Part shown: positions 39,034-49,285 of the stretch, piece after piece
Position numbering within the stretch: position 1 is the first letter of the stretch
How the letters are laid out: every line of letters begins with the position of its first letter
NCBI GenBank assembly: GCA_003439945.1
Contig: QVRM01002137.1
Location: forward strand, 62,001 to 126,000
Origin: Dermanyssus gallinae
Taxonomy: Eukaryota > Arthropoda > Arachnida > Mesostigmata > Dermanyssidae
Reading direction: 5' to 3'
Length of the DNA: 64,000 nucleotides
The notes under the pieces: model-generated
The model's database searches: none
What the model was told of the DNA's origin: nothing
Seen by the model: only the letters and a program-made list of their open reading frames with translations
Made by a program: the position numbers and the translations under genes

Positions 39034-39332
39034 GTGGATGAGGACGGACTGCACCCTTTGAGCTGCACTAAAAGCCCTGGCAGGGCTCCCAGACACGCGG
39101 AAATCAACGCGGTCCTAAAGAAGGCCCTTCGTAGAGCCGGCATACCAAGCACCCTGGAGCCCAGGTTGGGCCTCGAAGACGACAAAAGACCAGACGGCGT
39201 CACCATCCCGCCATGGTCCAACGGCAAATGCCTAGTATGGGATGCCACGGTATCATGTACAGTGGCTCCGTCATACCTGATGCACAGCGCCATCAGGTCA
39301 AGGTGGGTTGCTGAACATGCTGAGATCGCAAA
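39034..39332 (+). pseudogene. RLE element endonuclease domain (R5)
   Basis: In the same frame as the RT after one stop: GLHPLSCTKSPGRAPRHAEI completes the CCHC motif. KRPDGVTIPPW and LVWDATVSC carry the PD..D residues of the restriction-like endonuclease fold. Homology stops at about 39332, where unrelated sequence begins; the family C-terminus resumes at about 39454 (NTGDQRESEF, CRRNAAAVIGSMD, stop). Confidence 0.8.
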
Positions 39333-39453
39333 ATCATGCGGGGGAGTGCCCCAGAGTTGAATCACTGGCCAGCCTGGCTCAGTGATTGTGTTTTTATGTA
39401 TAATATTTGACTACATACCTAACAAAGGTGATAATTAAATAAATGAATGAAAA
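39333..39453 (+). mobile_element. Short foreign insert, probable LINE 3' tail, replacing part of R5
   Basis: About 120 bp interrupt R5. The insert reads CGGGGGAGTGCCCCAGAG... and ends TAAATAAATGAATGAAA, a simple-repeat tail of the LINE 3'-end type. Roughly 65 element codons are missing at the junction, so insertion came with deletion. Confidence 0.55.
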
Positions 39454-39628
39454 TTAGTGCTAACACGGGTGACCAACGCGAGAGTGAGTTTCTACGTCAG
39501 CAACTCTCGCTCGCAGTGTGTAGAAGAAACGCCGCCGCTGTCATCGGCTCTATGGATTGAGGAGCGGGGATACCCTAGGCGGGTACACGTTTAGATCCCA
39601 CAATTGTAGGGAAACACCGAAAAATTGA

Positions 39629-39665
<37 letters not shown>

Positions 39666-39666
39666 T

Positions 39667-42256
39667 ATTTATTTTTTTTAACAAGGGTTTATTTTATCAA
39701 TATGTACATGTATCACAATTATAAATATATTACTTAAATAATATCTACAATATTGCTTATATTATTCTTATTGCATGAGTGTCGGTGACCACTCAACATC
39801 ATCTTGGCGTTGCCTCTTTGTAATTCTAATGACACTCTCTGTCGAAGGAAAGCGGTCGATCTTGGCTCCGCTGTGGCCTCGAAGAGCTTCTTCCCAAGCT
39901 CCTTTGTCAGTTTAAGTGCATCCTTGCCCCAAACGTCAGATGACTCGAGGCCGAACGCCATTACAACGTGGTCCTCAAGGAGATGCGCGTATAAGCGCCG
40001 TTTGTGCATCTCCCGTTGGTGGATAATGTTGCCGACGCCCGCGTTGGCTAGTGCACGATAGCCGAGGGCGTACGTGTCGGAGACGGTGACGTCCCATGCC
40101 AGCGGCCGATTGCGGTCCCAGTCTCGGCTGGTAAGGCCGTCTGGTCGACGCTTGTCGTCGCTCTGTAGTCCACGAGGCTCCAGTGTGACGCGGTAGCCGG
40201 CTTGTCTGAAAGCGCGCCCGAGGATGTCATTAATGGAATCGTGGCGGCCCTGCGTAAGCCCAGCCAGCTTAGTGCAACTAAGTCGGTGCAGGCCACGTTC
40301 ATCCACCGTTCCACCACACGGGCAGGCCTCTGTCTCAAACATGGCAATGCCAAGTCTGAGGCCACTGGCGGCACGGAAGTGGTCATCAGGCAGCTTACTG
40401 CCGACTAGCTCGGACGGAAACACGTCAAGCCACGCTCCGGCAGCGTCGTATGAAACCGCTTTTAGTCTAATGCCATCTATATCTAACTCACAGGCCGACA
40501 GAAGAGTTAAGTGGGTAGCCTGAGTGGCGATTTGGTCCCACCCCTTCTGCCTAGTGACCTGTTCCTCAGACGGACGACCAGACTGACGCGCGTCCCAGAT
40601 CCGAATGGCGTCTTGTTGGTGGCTGATGAGTCCGCCGGTAGTAGCGGCCACTGCAGAGGCGCAGCTATGCGACGAAGCAAGAAAAGCGGGCAAGGCAAGG
40701 TCCGTGGCCGAGCGAATGCCCATTCCACCCAGCCGGACCGATAGGCTTGCCTGCATCCATGCCTTATCATCGAGCGTCAGGCCAAGGATGTTTTCCAAGG
40801 CTCTCCTCACTTGGTCGTCGAGGTCCAAAGTTTCTGACGGCAAAAGGAAGGTAGATGAGGTCCGTAGTACATACAGGACCTTTTGTACTCCCATTGCGTG
40901 CCGAAGCAGAAAGTAGGCTTGATGTCTACCGAGATGACCCAGCCTCTGGTAAAGTCGGGAGAGTTGTTCTCCTTTCTCGGCCAGTACCGGGCCGATCATT
41001 TCGGGGAAGACCGCCGTACCCAGCAGGTCCAGTTCACACCGGTCCTTTACAAGGATGCCCGGGAGATTGCTGTTAAATTCTGCAATCACCTGCTGTGTCT
41101 CTTCGTCCTCGAAACCCTGTAGGAATAACTCGCATTTAGATGGGTTAAGCTGCATCCCGCTCCATTGCTCGAACGCTCTGAGATCCTTGATGTCTATGAG
41201 TAATGCCGAAGGATCGTTGTCAAGAAGGGTCCCATCGTCGAGGTAAAACAGAGGGACCTTGGATGTCACCTGTTTGACGTACTGATGCAACAGCAGGCTA
41301 AACGCAAGAGGAGCCGCTACGTCTCCCTGCTGACAACCGGCTGATGACCTGATTTCAACTTCACCGAACATCAGAGGAGTCGGCCTGCTATATGCCTGGT
41401 GCATCATTGAATAGAGGGCCGGAGCGTGCTTGGAAACCTCTGCCAAAAGTTGTCCTCGTTTGTTCAAGTTAAACGCATTTTTGAAATCTAATTTTAGGAG
41501 GCAGCATTTCTCGTTGTTTTCGAGGAAGGTGCAAGCCGTGTGGGCAATTATTTCTGCACCATTATGAGTGGCGTACCCCATTTGCCGAGGCTGCAGGTAG
41601 TTTTTCACATTGACCTGGGGAAGCAGGGTCTTTGTGGCCAGTCTACGCAAGGTGCAGCCAACGGCTATGGGTCGGTATCCTCCGGTTTTCTTCTTCAGGG
41701 CAATAAGCCACCCTCCATATATGACGTTTCTCACAGTCTCCGGAACTTGCCCGTTACGTATGATGTCGCATACCTTAGCGAGTGTTTCCAGCACATCGTT
41801 GTGGTCTCCGTTGGCAGGGAGAAGGCATTTTAGATGGTCAGGCGTGAGGCCGTCGAGGCCTCCCGCCGCACCGGATGGAAGTGCGGAGTGCCTTGGCAAC
41901 ATCCTCGCTTGAGCATGACCCAACCGCTGGCAAGCCGATAGGGGATGGTGGCACCACGTCCCCTGCGGGAGCAGGAGGATGTTTTGCGATCATCTCATCA
42001 ATCGACTCCTTTGTGACGGGCGCAATCGTGTCATCGGAAGACAAGATTCTAATGGCGCTCTGCACTTTAAAATCCATGGAAAGCTTGTGAGCAGCGATCT
42101 AGGCGCGAGCTTTATCCGTCAATACACGTTTGCCTCGCCCCTCAGCCTCCATGCAAGTGAGAGTGGCAGCTCCGAAAAGGGCCACCTTTTCTTTGACTAC
42201 GCTGGCCAAGCTATGGCCTCCTTGGGTTTCCTTATCGACGTGGAGGACTTTTGGGG
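39667..42256 (-). mobile_element. RLE retrotransposon R6 of a second family, opposite strand, in the same array
   Basis: The element occupies the space between the (TAA)n of R5 and a short (ATA)n at 42257. On the minus strand its 5' edge is truncated (protein begins KVLHVDKETQGGHSL), and its 3'UTR ends with an A-rich run and ATTATTATT. Protein identity to R5 is clear only in core motifs, so it is another family of the same superclade. Relative to the repeat strand it is inserted in reverse. One stop (near 42100) and one frame change (near 41880) interrupt it. Confidence 0.8.
39734..41923 (-). pseudogene. RT-endonuclease protein of RLE element R6
   Basis: A single 729-codon frame, the longest in the window. 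AAGGLDGLTPDHLKCLLPA and ALKKKTGGYRPIAVGCTLRR are RT fingers, CCLLKLDFKNAFN is motif A, SSAGCQQGDVAAPLAFSLLL is motif B, and FYLDDGTLL is motif C. CPCGGTVDERGLHRLSC is the CCHC motif, and RRPDGLTSRD with LAWDVTVS gives the PD..D endonuclease core. The C-terminus is LRQRVSLELQRGNAKMM, like RQ..SLAVCRGNA in family R5. All catalytic residues I can place are present. The N-terminal part lies in another frame (42077-41880), so a frameshift inactivates it, perhaps recently. Confidence 0.85.
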
Positions 42257-43067
42257 CGATAATAATAATAATACGAGAAGAGAATAATAATAACAAGAGA
42301 ACGTGCCGTTTTTTTAGCGGCTCAACATCCTTTCAGCGGGGGCTGGCTCCAAGCACTGCCCTCCGCCAGCTTGGCACCATGCTAGACCCCAACTCCTTCC
42401 GCATGGTGTCAGCCCTTAGGATAGGCGCGCCCGTATGCCAGCCTTTCTCATGTCTTTCATGCAGCCAACCTGTTGACTCTGATGGTCTACATCCTCTAAG
42501 CTGTCTAAAAAGCCCTGGCAGACTTACAAAACACGCGGAACTCAACGCCATAGTAAGAAGAGCCCTTAGAAGGGCAGGGATACCATCCACACCCGAGCCG
42601 AAAGGTCTTTATGGAAGTAGTGAGCTACGACCGGACGGGGTCACCATTCCCCTATGGTCACATGGTAAAAGCCTTGCATGGGATGTAACCGTTTCATGCA
42701 CAGCGGCCTTGTCGTATCTACGTCACAGCGCAGTTGAATCTGGATGGGTTGCAGAACGCGCGGACTCTGAAAAACGAGGAAAGTATCTCGAGCTGTCAAG
42801 GAGGTACGGTACCACTTTGTACCCATTGCATTGGAGACACTTGGGCCCATTAGCACAGGTACGGCGAAAATCCTGAAGGATATTGGAAAGCGTATAGAAG
42901 ATATTACGGGTGATCGACGCGAGGCCATGTTTTTGAGACAGATGATGTCTTTGGCCGTGTGTAGGGGGAACGTGGCTTCTATCATAGGCGCCATGAATTG
43001 AGGAAATCAGCAGAGCATCATGAACCTGGCTTAAACGTTCATACCTCACAATTGTAAAGCCAAAAAA

Positions 43068-43124
<57 letters not shown>

Positions 43125-43151
43125 CATCATCATCATCATCATCATCATCAT
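42257..43151 (+). mobile_element. RLE retrotransposon copy R7 (5'-truncated) with flanking (TAA)n and (ATC)n
   Basis: Starts after a broken (ATA)n at 42257-42294. Frame: TALRQLGTMLDPNSFRMVSA, CLSCSQPVDSDGLHPLSC, ELRPDGVTIPLW, LAWDVTVSC, then a 5-bp duplication (GGTAC, near 42806) shifts the frame. The last part (AMFLRQMMSLAVCRGN..., stop at 43000) is intact in the new frame. 3'UTR AAACGTTCATACCTCACAA, then (TAA)n 43069-43124 and (ATC)n 43125-43151. R3 and R7 are closer to each other than to R5. Confidence 0.8.
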
Positions 43152-43394
43152 GGTGGATGAAATGTGTAACAACCTGGGATGGGGATTTTGCAGACACGGG
43201 CGATAGCCTTTTCTGCAAAATTACCTGAATGGTTATAACTGTTTGAATTTATGTAATAATGGAAATTTCAAGTTTAATTAAAAATTATTGAACTTAAATA
43301 AATTTGCCATCCGGAGAAGACAGTCCCATAAAAAAATGCCTCATATTGAAAAAGCCTTCTCTCGAATGTAACTGAGCCATGCACGGTGGCGCGT

Positions 43395-43760
43395 TAGCAT
43401 AAGTTCGTTCACAAAGCTCTGTCGAGTGTGGATGGGAACACGCAGTTTCGGAAAGCGAAACAAGTGTCGCGAGCTGTCAAGGAGCTATCACCTTGTGTCT
43501 AGTGCTTTAAAAATACTCCTCTCTACTTTACTTAATAAGAGTCAGTACTGCGAACATTTTAAGGAATATGCCAAACGCACGGAGAATACTGCGAGCGACC
43601 GGCGCCAATCGACATTTCTGAGGAAGATGATATCACTGGCTGTTTGTAACGAAAGCGTGGCTTCTATTATGATTAATAGGTGCCACGGACTGACGCGATG
43701 ATTGCCTTATAACAATGAAGACGTTCATTAATCAAAATTGAAAGAACTAAACACAAAAGA
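43395..43760 (+). pseudogene. Old RLE element C-terminal relic (R8)
   Basis: SECGWEHAVSESETSVARAV-like remnants in broken frame, SYHLVSSALKIL, TASDRRQSTFLRKMISLAVC, then VASIM. These match the R3/R7 C-terminus in order. No (TAA)n flanks remain and the 3' end is degraded, so this is an older insertion. Confidence 0.6.
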
Positions 43761-43769
43761 AAAGAAAAA

Positions 43770-44270
43770 TAATATTATTTTTATCTTGTGTTTAAATATA
43801 AATCTATCTAAACATTATTATTACTATTTTTAATACAGAACTATACTCGCCTGCGCTTTGAATCCACAATCTATTAAGAGCGTTTGCCGGGGTTGTTGTT
43901 GAATAAATTACGCAGTAAGGTTGGGTCTCGCTGTAGTGGGGGCACGGATAGTAACAGTGAAGACCGGCAACAAAAGACAACAAAAAATAAAATAAAAATA
44001 CACTGATAGTTAAAACAACTGAATTTGTAAAGTCTTAAAGCTGGTACGTTTAGGTGTACTGGCCGGACAATTTCTCAGTGTCACTGTCTGAGGGTATTAA
44101 TCACCTCTCAATAGGCCGAAGGTACCACTTGCAGGAATTGCCGAGACAATACTAGTGTACGGTACACTGCATACAGAAAAGTGAAACTTCACAAATTGGT
44201 TAAAAAACAAAGTCTGTCCGCCGACGCAAATAACTAGTAGCTGTTTACGCACACTACGTGAGCTCCTTCG
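43770..44270. other. No recognised feature
   Basis: AT-rich sequence with no supported exon or repeat. Confidence 0.35.
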
Positions 44271-44379
44271 CAGACATCGAATCGGCCGTGTTAGAATCCA
44301 CCAGTGGTTGGTTGATCGGTTAAGGGTGGTGCTATGCCAGCAACTGGCCCCAACCTATAATAATAAGGCCCGGGTGCAT

Positions 44380-45420
44380 CGAAACATTAAACTAGTCAAA
44401 GTGATAACCAGAGGAGTCAGAGAAATAAGCTGCGCAGCATACGCTAAAGCACTTTCCAATTTCATCTTGCGTCTTGGGAGAAGCTTCTAATAATTCCAAT
44501 ACTCATACTACGCATCCCAGCACGGAGGCACAATAATCTCCCATTATGCCAAATAATCAGAAATAACGTTACTGAATCGCGATGGAAAACACTCGCAAGT
44601 CTCCTAGACGAGTGTAATCGTAACATTATACAGTACGATATACGACTCGATACAGATCACGACCGAGGAAAGATGGCAGAGCGCAAATTGGCTGAAGGTG
44701 ATGTGCGTTCCGCCTGACGGATCTTGCTTTCGACCGACTCTTTTGCACCATTCAACGATCACACGGAGCAGGAATTAACAAGAAAGCATCTCTTCCATTA
44801 TCAGATGCAAGCGAACGCTTAGGATCCCTTCAGGCACCATTAACAACAGGAGGACACACTATACATCATAAATTGTTTTCTGACGCCGTCCGATTTTTCG
44901 CCGTAGCATCTGGGCCTGGATTAGATGGGCTGCGCCCCCGACAGCTCCAGGACATGCTGCACAACTCAGTACCCTTATCCGGGAGACTTCTATTGGGGCT
45001 ACAAAAAAGTTTTTTTCGGTTTTGTCCGTAAAGAATCATTAAAAAACCGAAAAAAAATTGTAGACCCAATAGAAAAAATCTGCTCTCTGGTGGCCTCGGC
45101 ACTAAACGGCAGCCTGCCTTCTCTATGCCTGACAATCTTTCACGGTGCAAGCCTTACCGCCTTAAAAAAGAAAGACGGCTCAATCAGATCCATAGCATGT
45201 GGCGTCACAATCCGAAGGCTTGTGGCAAAGGTGGCTATCGCCATCAGTAAGACTTCTATAACGAAAGCCTTAGGACCGAGGCAGGTAGGGGTCTCTATAA
45301 AAGAAGGCGCGGAGGCAGCCGTTCACGCTGTACGAGCATGTATCAAAACAGACGGTCCTGTGCGGGTTCTAGTCAAGCTAAACTTTAGCAACGCAAAAAA
45401 GCCTGCGACCCATACTGTGT
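44380..45420 (+). pseudogene. Old RLE element 5' relic (R9)
   Basis: Matches R5 from after the zinc finger (KLVKVITRGVREISCAAYAK) through ERKLAEGDVRSA to the RT fingers (LPSLCLTIFHGASLTALKKK, DGSIRSIACGVTIRRLV) and the start of motif A (VRVLVKLNFSNA, with the Asp changed to Asn), where it ends at about 45402. Many stops and a 79-bp hairpin insert (44992-45070). R8 and R9 may be separate fragments of old copies. Confidence 0.7.
44992..45070. repeat. 79-bp inverted repeat inserted in RLE relic R9
   Basis: ATTGGGGCTACAA at the left end pairs with TTGTAGACCCAAT at the right (12 of 13), followed inward by TTTTTTTCGGTTTT against AAAAACCGAAAAAAAA. The insert splits the R5-like protein between RLLLG and ICSLV. 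It has MITE-like size and termini. Confidence 0.7.
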
Positions 45421-45599
45421 AGGCGCGTTACGTCTTGTTTTAACTCCCGACTTTTTGATAGATTTCCCTTCCTCCTTCCCTTTCCCTAGCGTCTTGTTTC
45501 GGGGGTGTGCAAACATTTCCTTTCTGCCTGGTTAATTTGCCGTCTTCAGCGCTAAGATAATGTCAAACTACCGTACGTCATTCAGCCTGTTCGACCGCC

Positions 45600-46080
45600 C
45601 TAGATGCGAAACAAGGGCACAACCATTAAGGGCTACACCTACTGCCAGCTCGCATCAACCTTGCAACAACACGTACGGCATGCGACGGGACAGGCTCACT
45701 TCAACTGTGTGTCGCCCGAGGTGTTTCTTGGGGTTGTGGTGGCTGCCGTGTCACGACGTCGTCAGTCGGTTTACGTACTCTTTGTGGATTTAAAGGCAGC
45801 ACTTGAAACGGTACCGAGGGATTAGATGATACCGACGCTAGAGGGGCTGGTGATGAAAGATAATATTTCATATCTGGGGCAGCAACTTGGTTACTCTAGG
45901 TGACGGAATATTTGAGCACCACCACATAAACAGACGACGGGGGTGGAGGGCGATAACACTAGCCCCTGTGTTTTTGGTTTCGATCAGTGACTTGCATTGA
46001 TCGTTATGAACATTCTTTTCCGCTTGTGGTTCAGTACGCTGATGACATGGTAATGTATTCGTCTAGTGGTGCTACCTACA
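45600..46080 (+). pseudogene. LINE reverse transcriptase relic
   Basis: VSRRRQSVYVLFVDLKAALETVPRD (quoted in part: VYVLFVDLKAALETVPRD) is RT motif A with Phe/Asp replaced. A later frame gives QYADDMVMYSSS at about 46030-46062, motif C with both Asp. The wording fits RTE/L2-like LINEs. The ends are not defined. Confidence 0.65.
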
Positions 46081-46088
46081 GAATGCTT

Positions 46089-46150
46089 TAGAAACGTTAG
46101 CATGAGTAATACGAGGTTTTAGAAACGTTAGCATGAGTAATACGAGGTAG
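46089..46150. repeat. 31-bp direct duplication
   Basis: TTAGAAACGTTAGCATGAGT and the next 11 bases occur twice in direct succession. Confidence 0.85.
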
Positions 46151-46389
46151 CGGCAGGAGGGTGAGAACAGTGTCGAGGCGTTAGGTTTCGGTGATATACT
46201 CAAATGGCACGAGATAAATAAAACCAAACGCAAGCTAGGGAACTGGCATAAGTTTGTAATAATTAGGTAGTAATATAAGCATTGTGATAATCCAAATAAT
46301 AAAATATAAATGTACTACAGACGAGCACCTTTGTAAACAATGTATGTAATGCCGCCAATCCTCTGCTGCCCAGCGATCGAGTGCGGCTT

Positions 46390-47880
46390 ATCTGCTCCTA
46401 GTTAAGCCTCACCGGTACAGCAGTAGAGCTCTTTCGTAACATAGCCATGCTCATCGCCGATTTGGAACATCTCACCTTCATGTAGACATCGATTGGACTA
46501 ACCTCATCACTTCCTACCACAATTCCAATAAATACGGCAATGTAGACGACGAATAAGGACGGTTATATAAGGAAGGTTTTCGACTTCAATTCACTAGCTT
46601 GGCTCGTCTCGGTTAGCCCGTGAAGACGCCCACCCGAGGTCATAACTTACTTGATCTGGTGTTCTTCAACAATGAATCCGGCGACAATTAGTTCCTGGTC
46701 TTCTTTGTACACATCTACCCTTCTGGACAATGCCAATGGAGACTATGAAAGGATGGTCTGTAACCTTTTTTTCTGCTACCGACTGGAATTTATTATTGTC
46801 TATTTACGCGGAATTAGACGATACATATAATCGTTTCGTTGAATACATTCACATGCTGCTGAATGCTTTGGTGGCATAAAACCGTTAGTGGAATGAATAG
46901 GTTCGACTGTACTGATCTACGTCTAGCGTTGAAGCAACTACATAAACCATAGTTCTGTATCGTAAGAGGGTCATCAAAGAGAGCTCTACGGTTCAACATG
47001 GAGGTCGATGAACCATCCACACAAACGGCTCAAAATCAAAAACAGTGTTGGCACCATAAAAAGGCAGGATCGCTTCAACCTATCCGTCTCTCGGTGATTT
47101 ACTAGAGTGCTCCCATCGGCCGCAACCTGATCTATACACGGCAGAGAAACTCAAATGCGTGGAAGATGCCGACAACTCCCCTGAGAACCTGACTCGACAT
47201 TTCAGCGCGTTCGCATACCAGTATTGCGACCGTTCAGTATGGATACCTTTATCGCTTATATTGCGATGTTCTCTTGAAGAAGGAACTGCCCCTAGCCTGT
47301 TCCGCTATGCCATTGTTTGCCGAATGTATACGGGGACAAGACTGATACAAAACAAACGGCCTGTATCGCTTACGTCCGTTGCCAACAAACACTTTGAGAG
47401 CGTGATTGCGTTGAAGTCGTCTTCGACAACGCCGAACATTCACGGAACCATCTCAAGAGAACTGATCGCCTATCGACCAGGCCACTTCACGGTCATGCAG
47501 TTCCTTGAAATTCAAAAATTATTAGGCTTCGATGCTTGATTTTTAGTCGGCATTTGAAACGATCACAAGCAAACTAACTCTTACAGGTTAGTTTGCTGTG
47601 GCGTTAGCTATGGCGTTAGGAGAAAAATAGTCGAGTGGATATCTGCATCCTTACGTGGCAGAACTTCCCGCGTCCGTGTTAATGACTGTCTATCATCTTG
47701 TCCTCCAGCTATTTCTGGCTGTCTACAGGGCATTTTTCTCAGGCCGCTCATGTACATATTGTGTACTGATTCACTAAAGTACTTTGACCCTAAGCATGCG
47801 CACATGAAAATGTACAGACGATATTAAGGTGTATACTATTGTTGATTATGATCTCAAACCAGTGATGCTGTATGCGACCC
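46390..47880 (+). pseudogene. CR1/Jockey-type LINE relic (endonuclease to RT)
   Basis: Near 46620-46690 a frame reads HPRGHNLLDLVFFNNESGDN, an APE-domain block. 47159-47539 gives PLSLILRCSLEEGTAPSLFR, RPVSLTSVANKHFESVIA and a motif like 'YRPGHSTVMQ' (RT fingers). 47590-47880 gives VRRKIVEWISASLRGRTSRV, then the motif B region decayed to AISGCLQGIFLRPLMYIL and motif C decayed to TDDIKVYTIVD. The order and spacing match one LINE on the plus strand; stops show it is dead. Confidence 0.7.
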
Positions 47881-48399
47881 CTGTTAAGAACACATGCCTT
47901 TCGAGAAAAAAGCCTAATCACCTAAATATATGCCAGGTTTTCAATACATGTCAAATATAGGTGCAATATTGGCTCTAAGGAGATCAAATATTATTGAATT
48001 TCACAGCTTTAAAAAGACAACGATACCAAATGTTGTTGTTTGACGTTTTTTGTTGTTGAAATGTGTTGTTTGATGTTTTGTTTTTGAAAGGTACCAAAAA
48101 TGTCTGATGAAATCTGTCAAAACGAAGATTGCATATTTTTTCAATATCGTTTCAACAGAGTCGTAATATCAACACGTAGTGCTGAGACACAGAGAGAACC
48201 TCTGTGAACCACTTTTTAGCGTGACGCAGTAGCCGCCGAGCGCGCAATTGTGATGATCGATCTGGAAATAAATGCTTCCCCTTTTTGGGGTGCGTTTAAA
48301 AAATAATATAATAATATGCAAGGCCAGCGCAGCACGCTGTGTGTCGGCATACTACGCATCTGGTTCAAGATATTCAAGGAATAGTAAATAAAACTCATG

Positions 48400-48458
<59 letters not shown>
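48400..48458. repeat. (AT)n microsatellite
   Basis: About 56 bp of (AT)n. Confidence 0.95.
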
Positions 48459-48462
<4 letters not shown>

Positions 48463-48479
48463 CGTGAATTGGAGATCAA

Positions 48480-49160
48480 TGTGACGAATAAAACTAAAAT
48501 ATTCAAGTTCAGGAGAGGACGTTTAACCCACTAGGATTGCATGAAACGACATCAGATTGCAAGGACGGCATATTGGGCTTTTCTCTCGCTTTTTTCATAT
48601 TTTAGTCTTGAACTCACCCCTTGCGGGAAGCCGTTTGTTTCATTACCTCCAGACGGTGCCAGAAAATCACAAATTGCGATATACGCCGTTAGTATTCCTG
48701 CTAATGTACCACTACAAGCAACTACACGTTTTTTTTATTTTATTTGCAAAAATTGCGTCCGTTGTCGTCTACTGTGTTTACTTGCTCTAAACAACCGCTC
48801 GCCTGAAGTCAGCCCACCTTAAACGTTTTAGACGTGTACAACACCAAGTCGTAATAGGCTGGTCTACCTTGCCGCCAAGCTCACTATTTTTGGAGAACCT
48901 GGAGCGACGCGTATCAATAAGACAGACGTCTACAAGAGTAACCTGCTGAAATGGAAACGTATGTCGGAAATAAATCCCAACTACTACAGAATTTAAGATA
49001 TGGAAAGAAGATGGACCTCCGCGCAATATGTACAAAAGCCCATCCATATTATGCAGTGCACGATTTCTATCATTCCATATGTGTGAGAGACAGCCGTCAT
49101 TAGGCTGACAACAGGGGGTGGTTATCGCCTTTGTCACAACAGTCATTCATGTCACAACAG
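48480..49160. other. Unassigned region downstream of FMC1
   Basis: A 119-codon minus-strand frame (49146-48787) is open but has no motif, start context or splice support. A degraded LINE C-terminus on the plus strand (PPSSLFLENLERRVSIRQTS) is an alternative reading. Confidence 0.3.
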
Positions 49161-49180
49161 CGTCTAAAAGTAGCAAATGT

Positions 49181-49186
49181 TTTATT
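49181..49186 (-). terminator. Polyadenylation signal of FMC1
   Basis: AATAAA on the minus strand, 100 bp after the FMC1 stop codon. Confidence 0.7.
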
Positions 49187-49285
49187 GCAAATCTAGCTAT
49201 GTACAAAGCCTGCCATTAGAAACTGCATTGGAGTAACGTTCAAATAATCGGTGACCGGTGATTGGAACCTCTGTCTTTTGCCGGC

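Larger units (their letters stand above)
36622..39664 (+). mobile_element. RLE retrotransposon copy R5, near full length, in (TAA)n
   Basis: It starts straight after (TAA)n, with the ATG only a few bases in (36625), and ends with CACAATTGTAGGG near 39600, before (TAA)n at 39629-39664. Domain order: one C2H2 zinc finger, linker, RT, CCHC, PD..D endonuclease, C-terminal end. That is the single-ORF layout of the R2/R4/Hero-like RLE superclade. Frame is lost at 36895 (stop), between 37000 and 37400 (shifts), at 39028 (a TAA inside the CCHC motif) and at 39333-39453, where foreign sequence replaces about 65 codons. It is inactive but the best guide to the family. Confidence 0.85.

Noticed and set aside
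39804..41912. Several plus-strand open frames of 70-100 codons
   Set aside because: They lie antisense to the long RT-endonuclease frame of R6 and show no motifs of their own.
48787..49146. 119-codon minus-strand frame just beyond the FMC1 polyA signal
   Set aside because: No motif, start or splice evidence; the plus strand shows LINE-like remnants in the same place.
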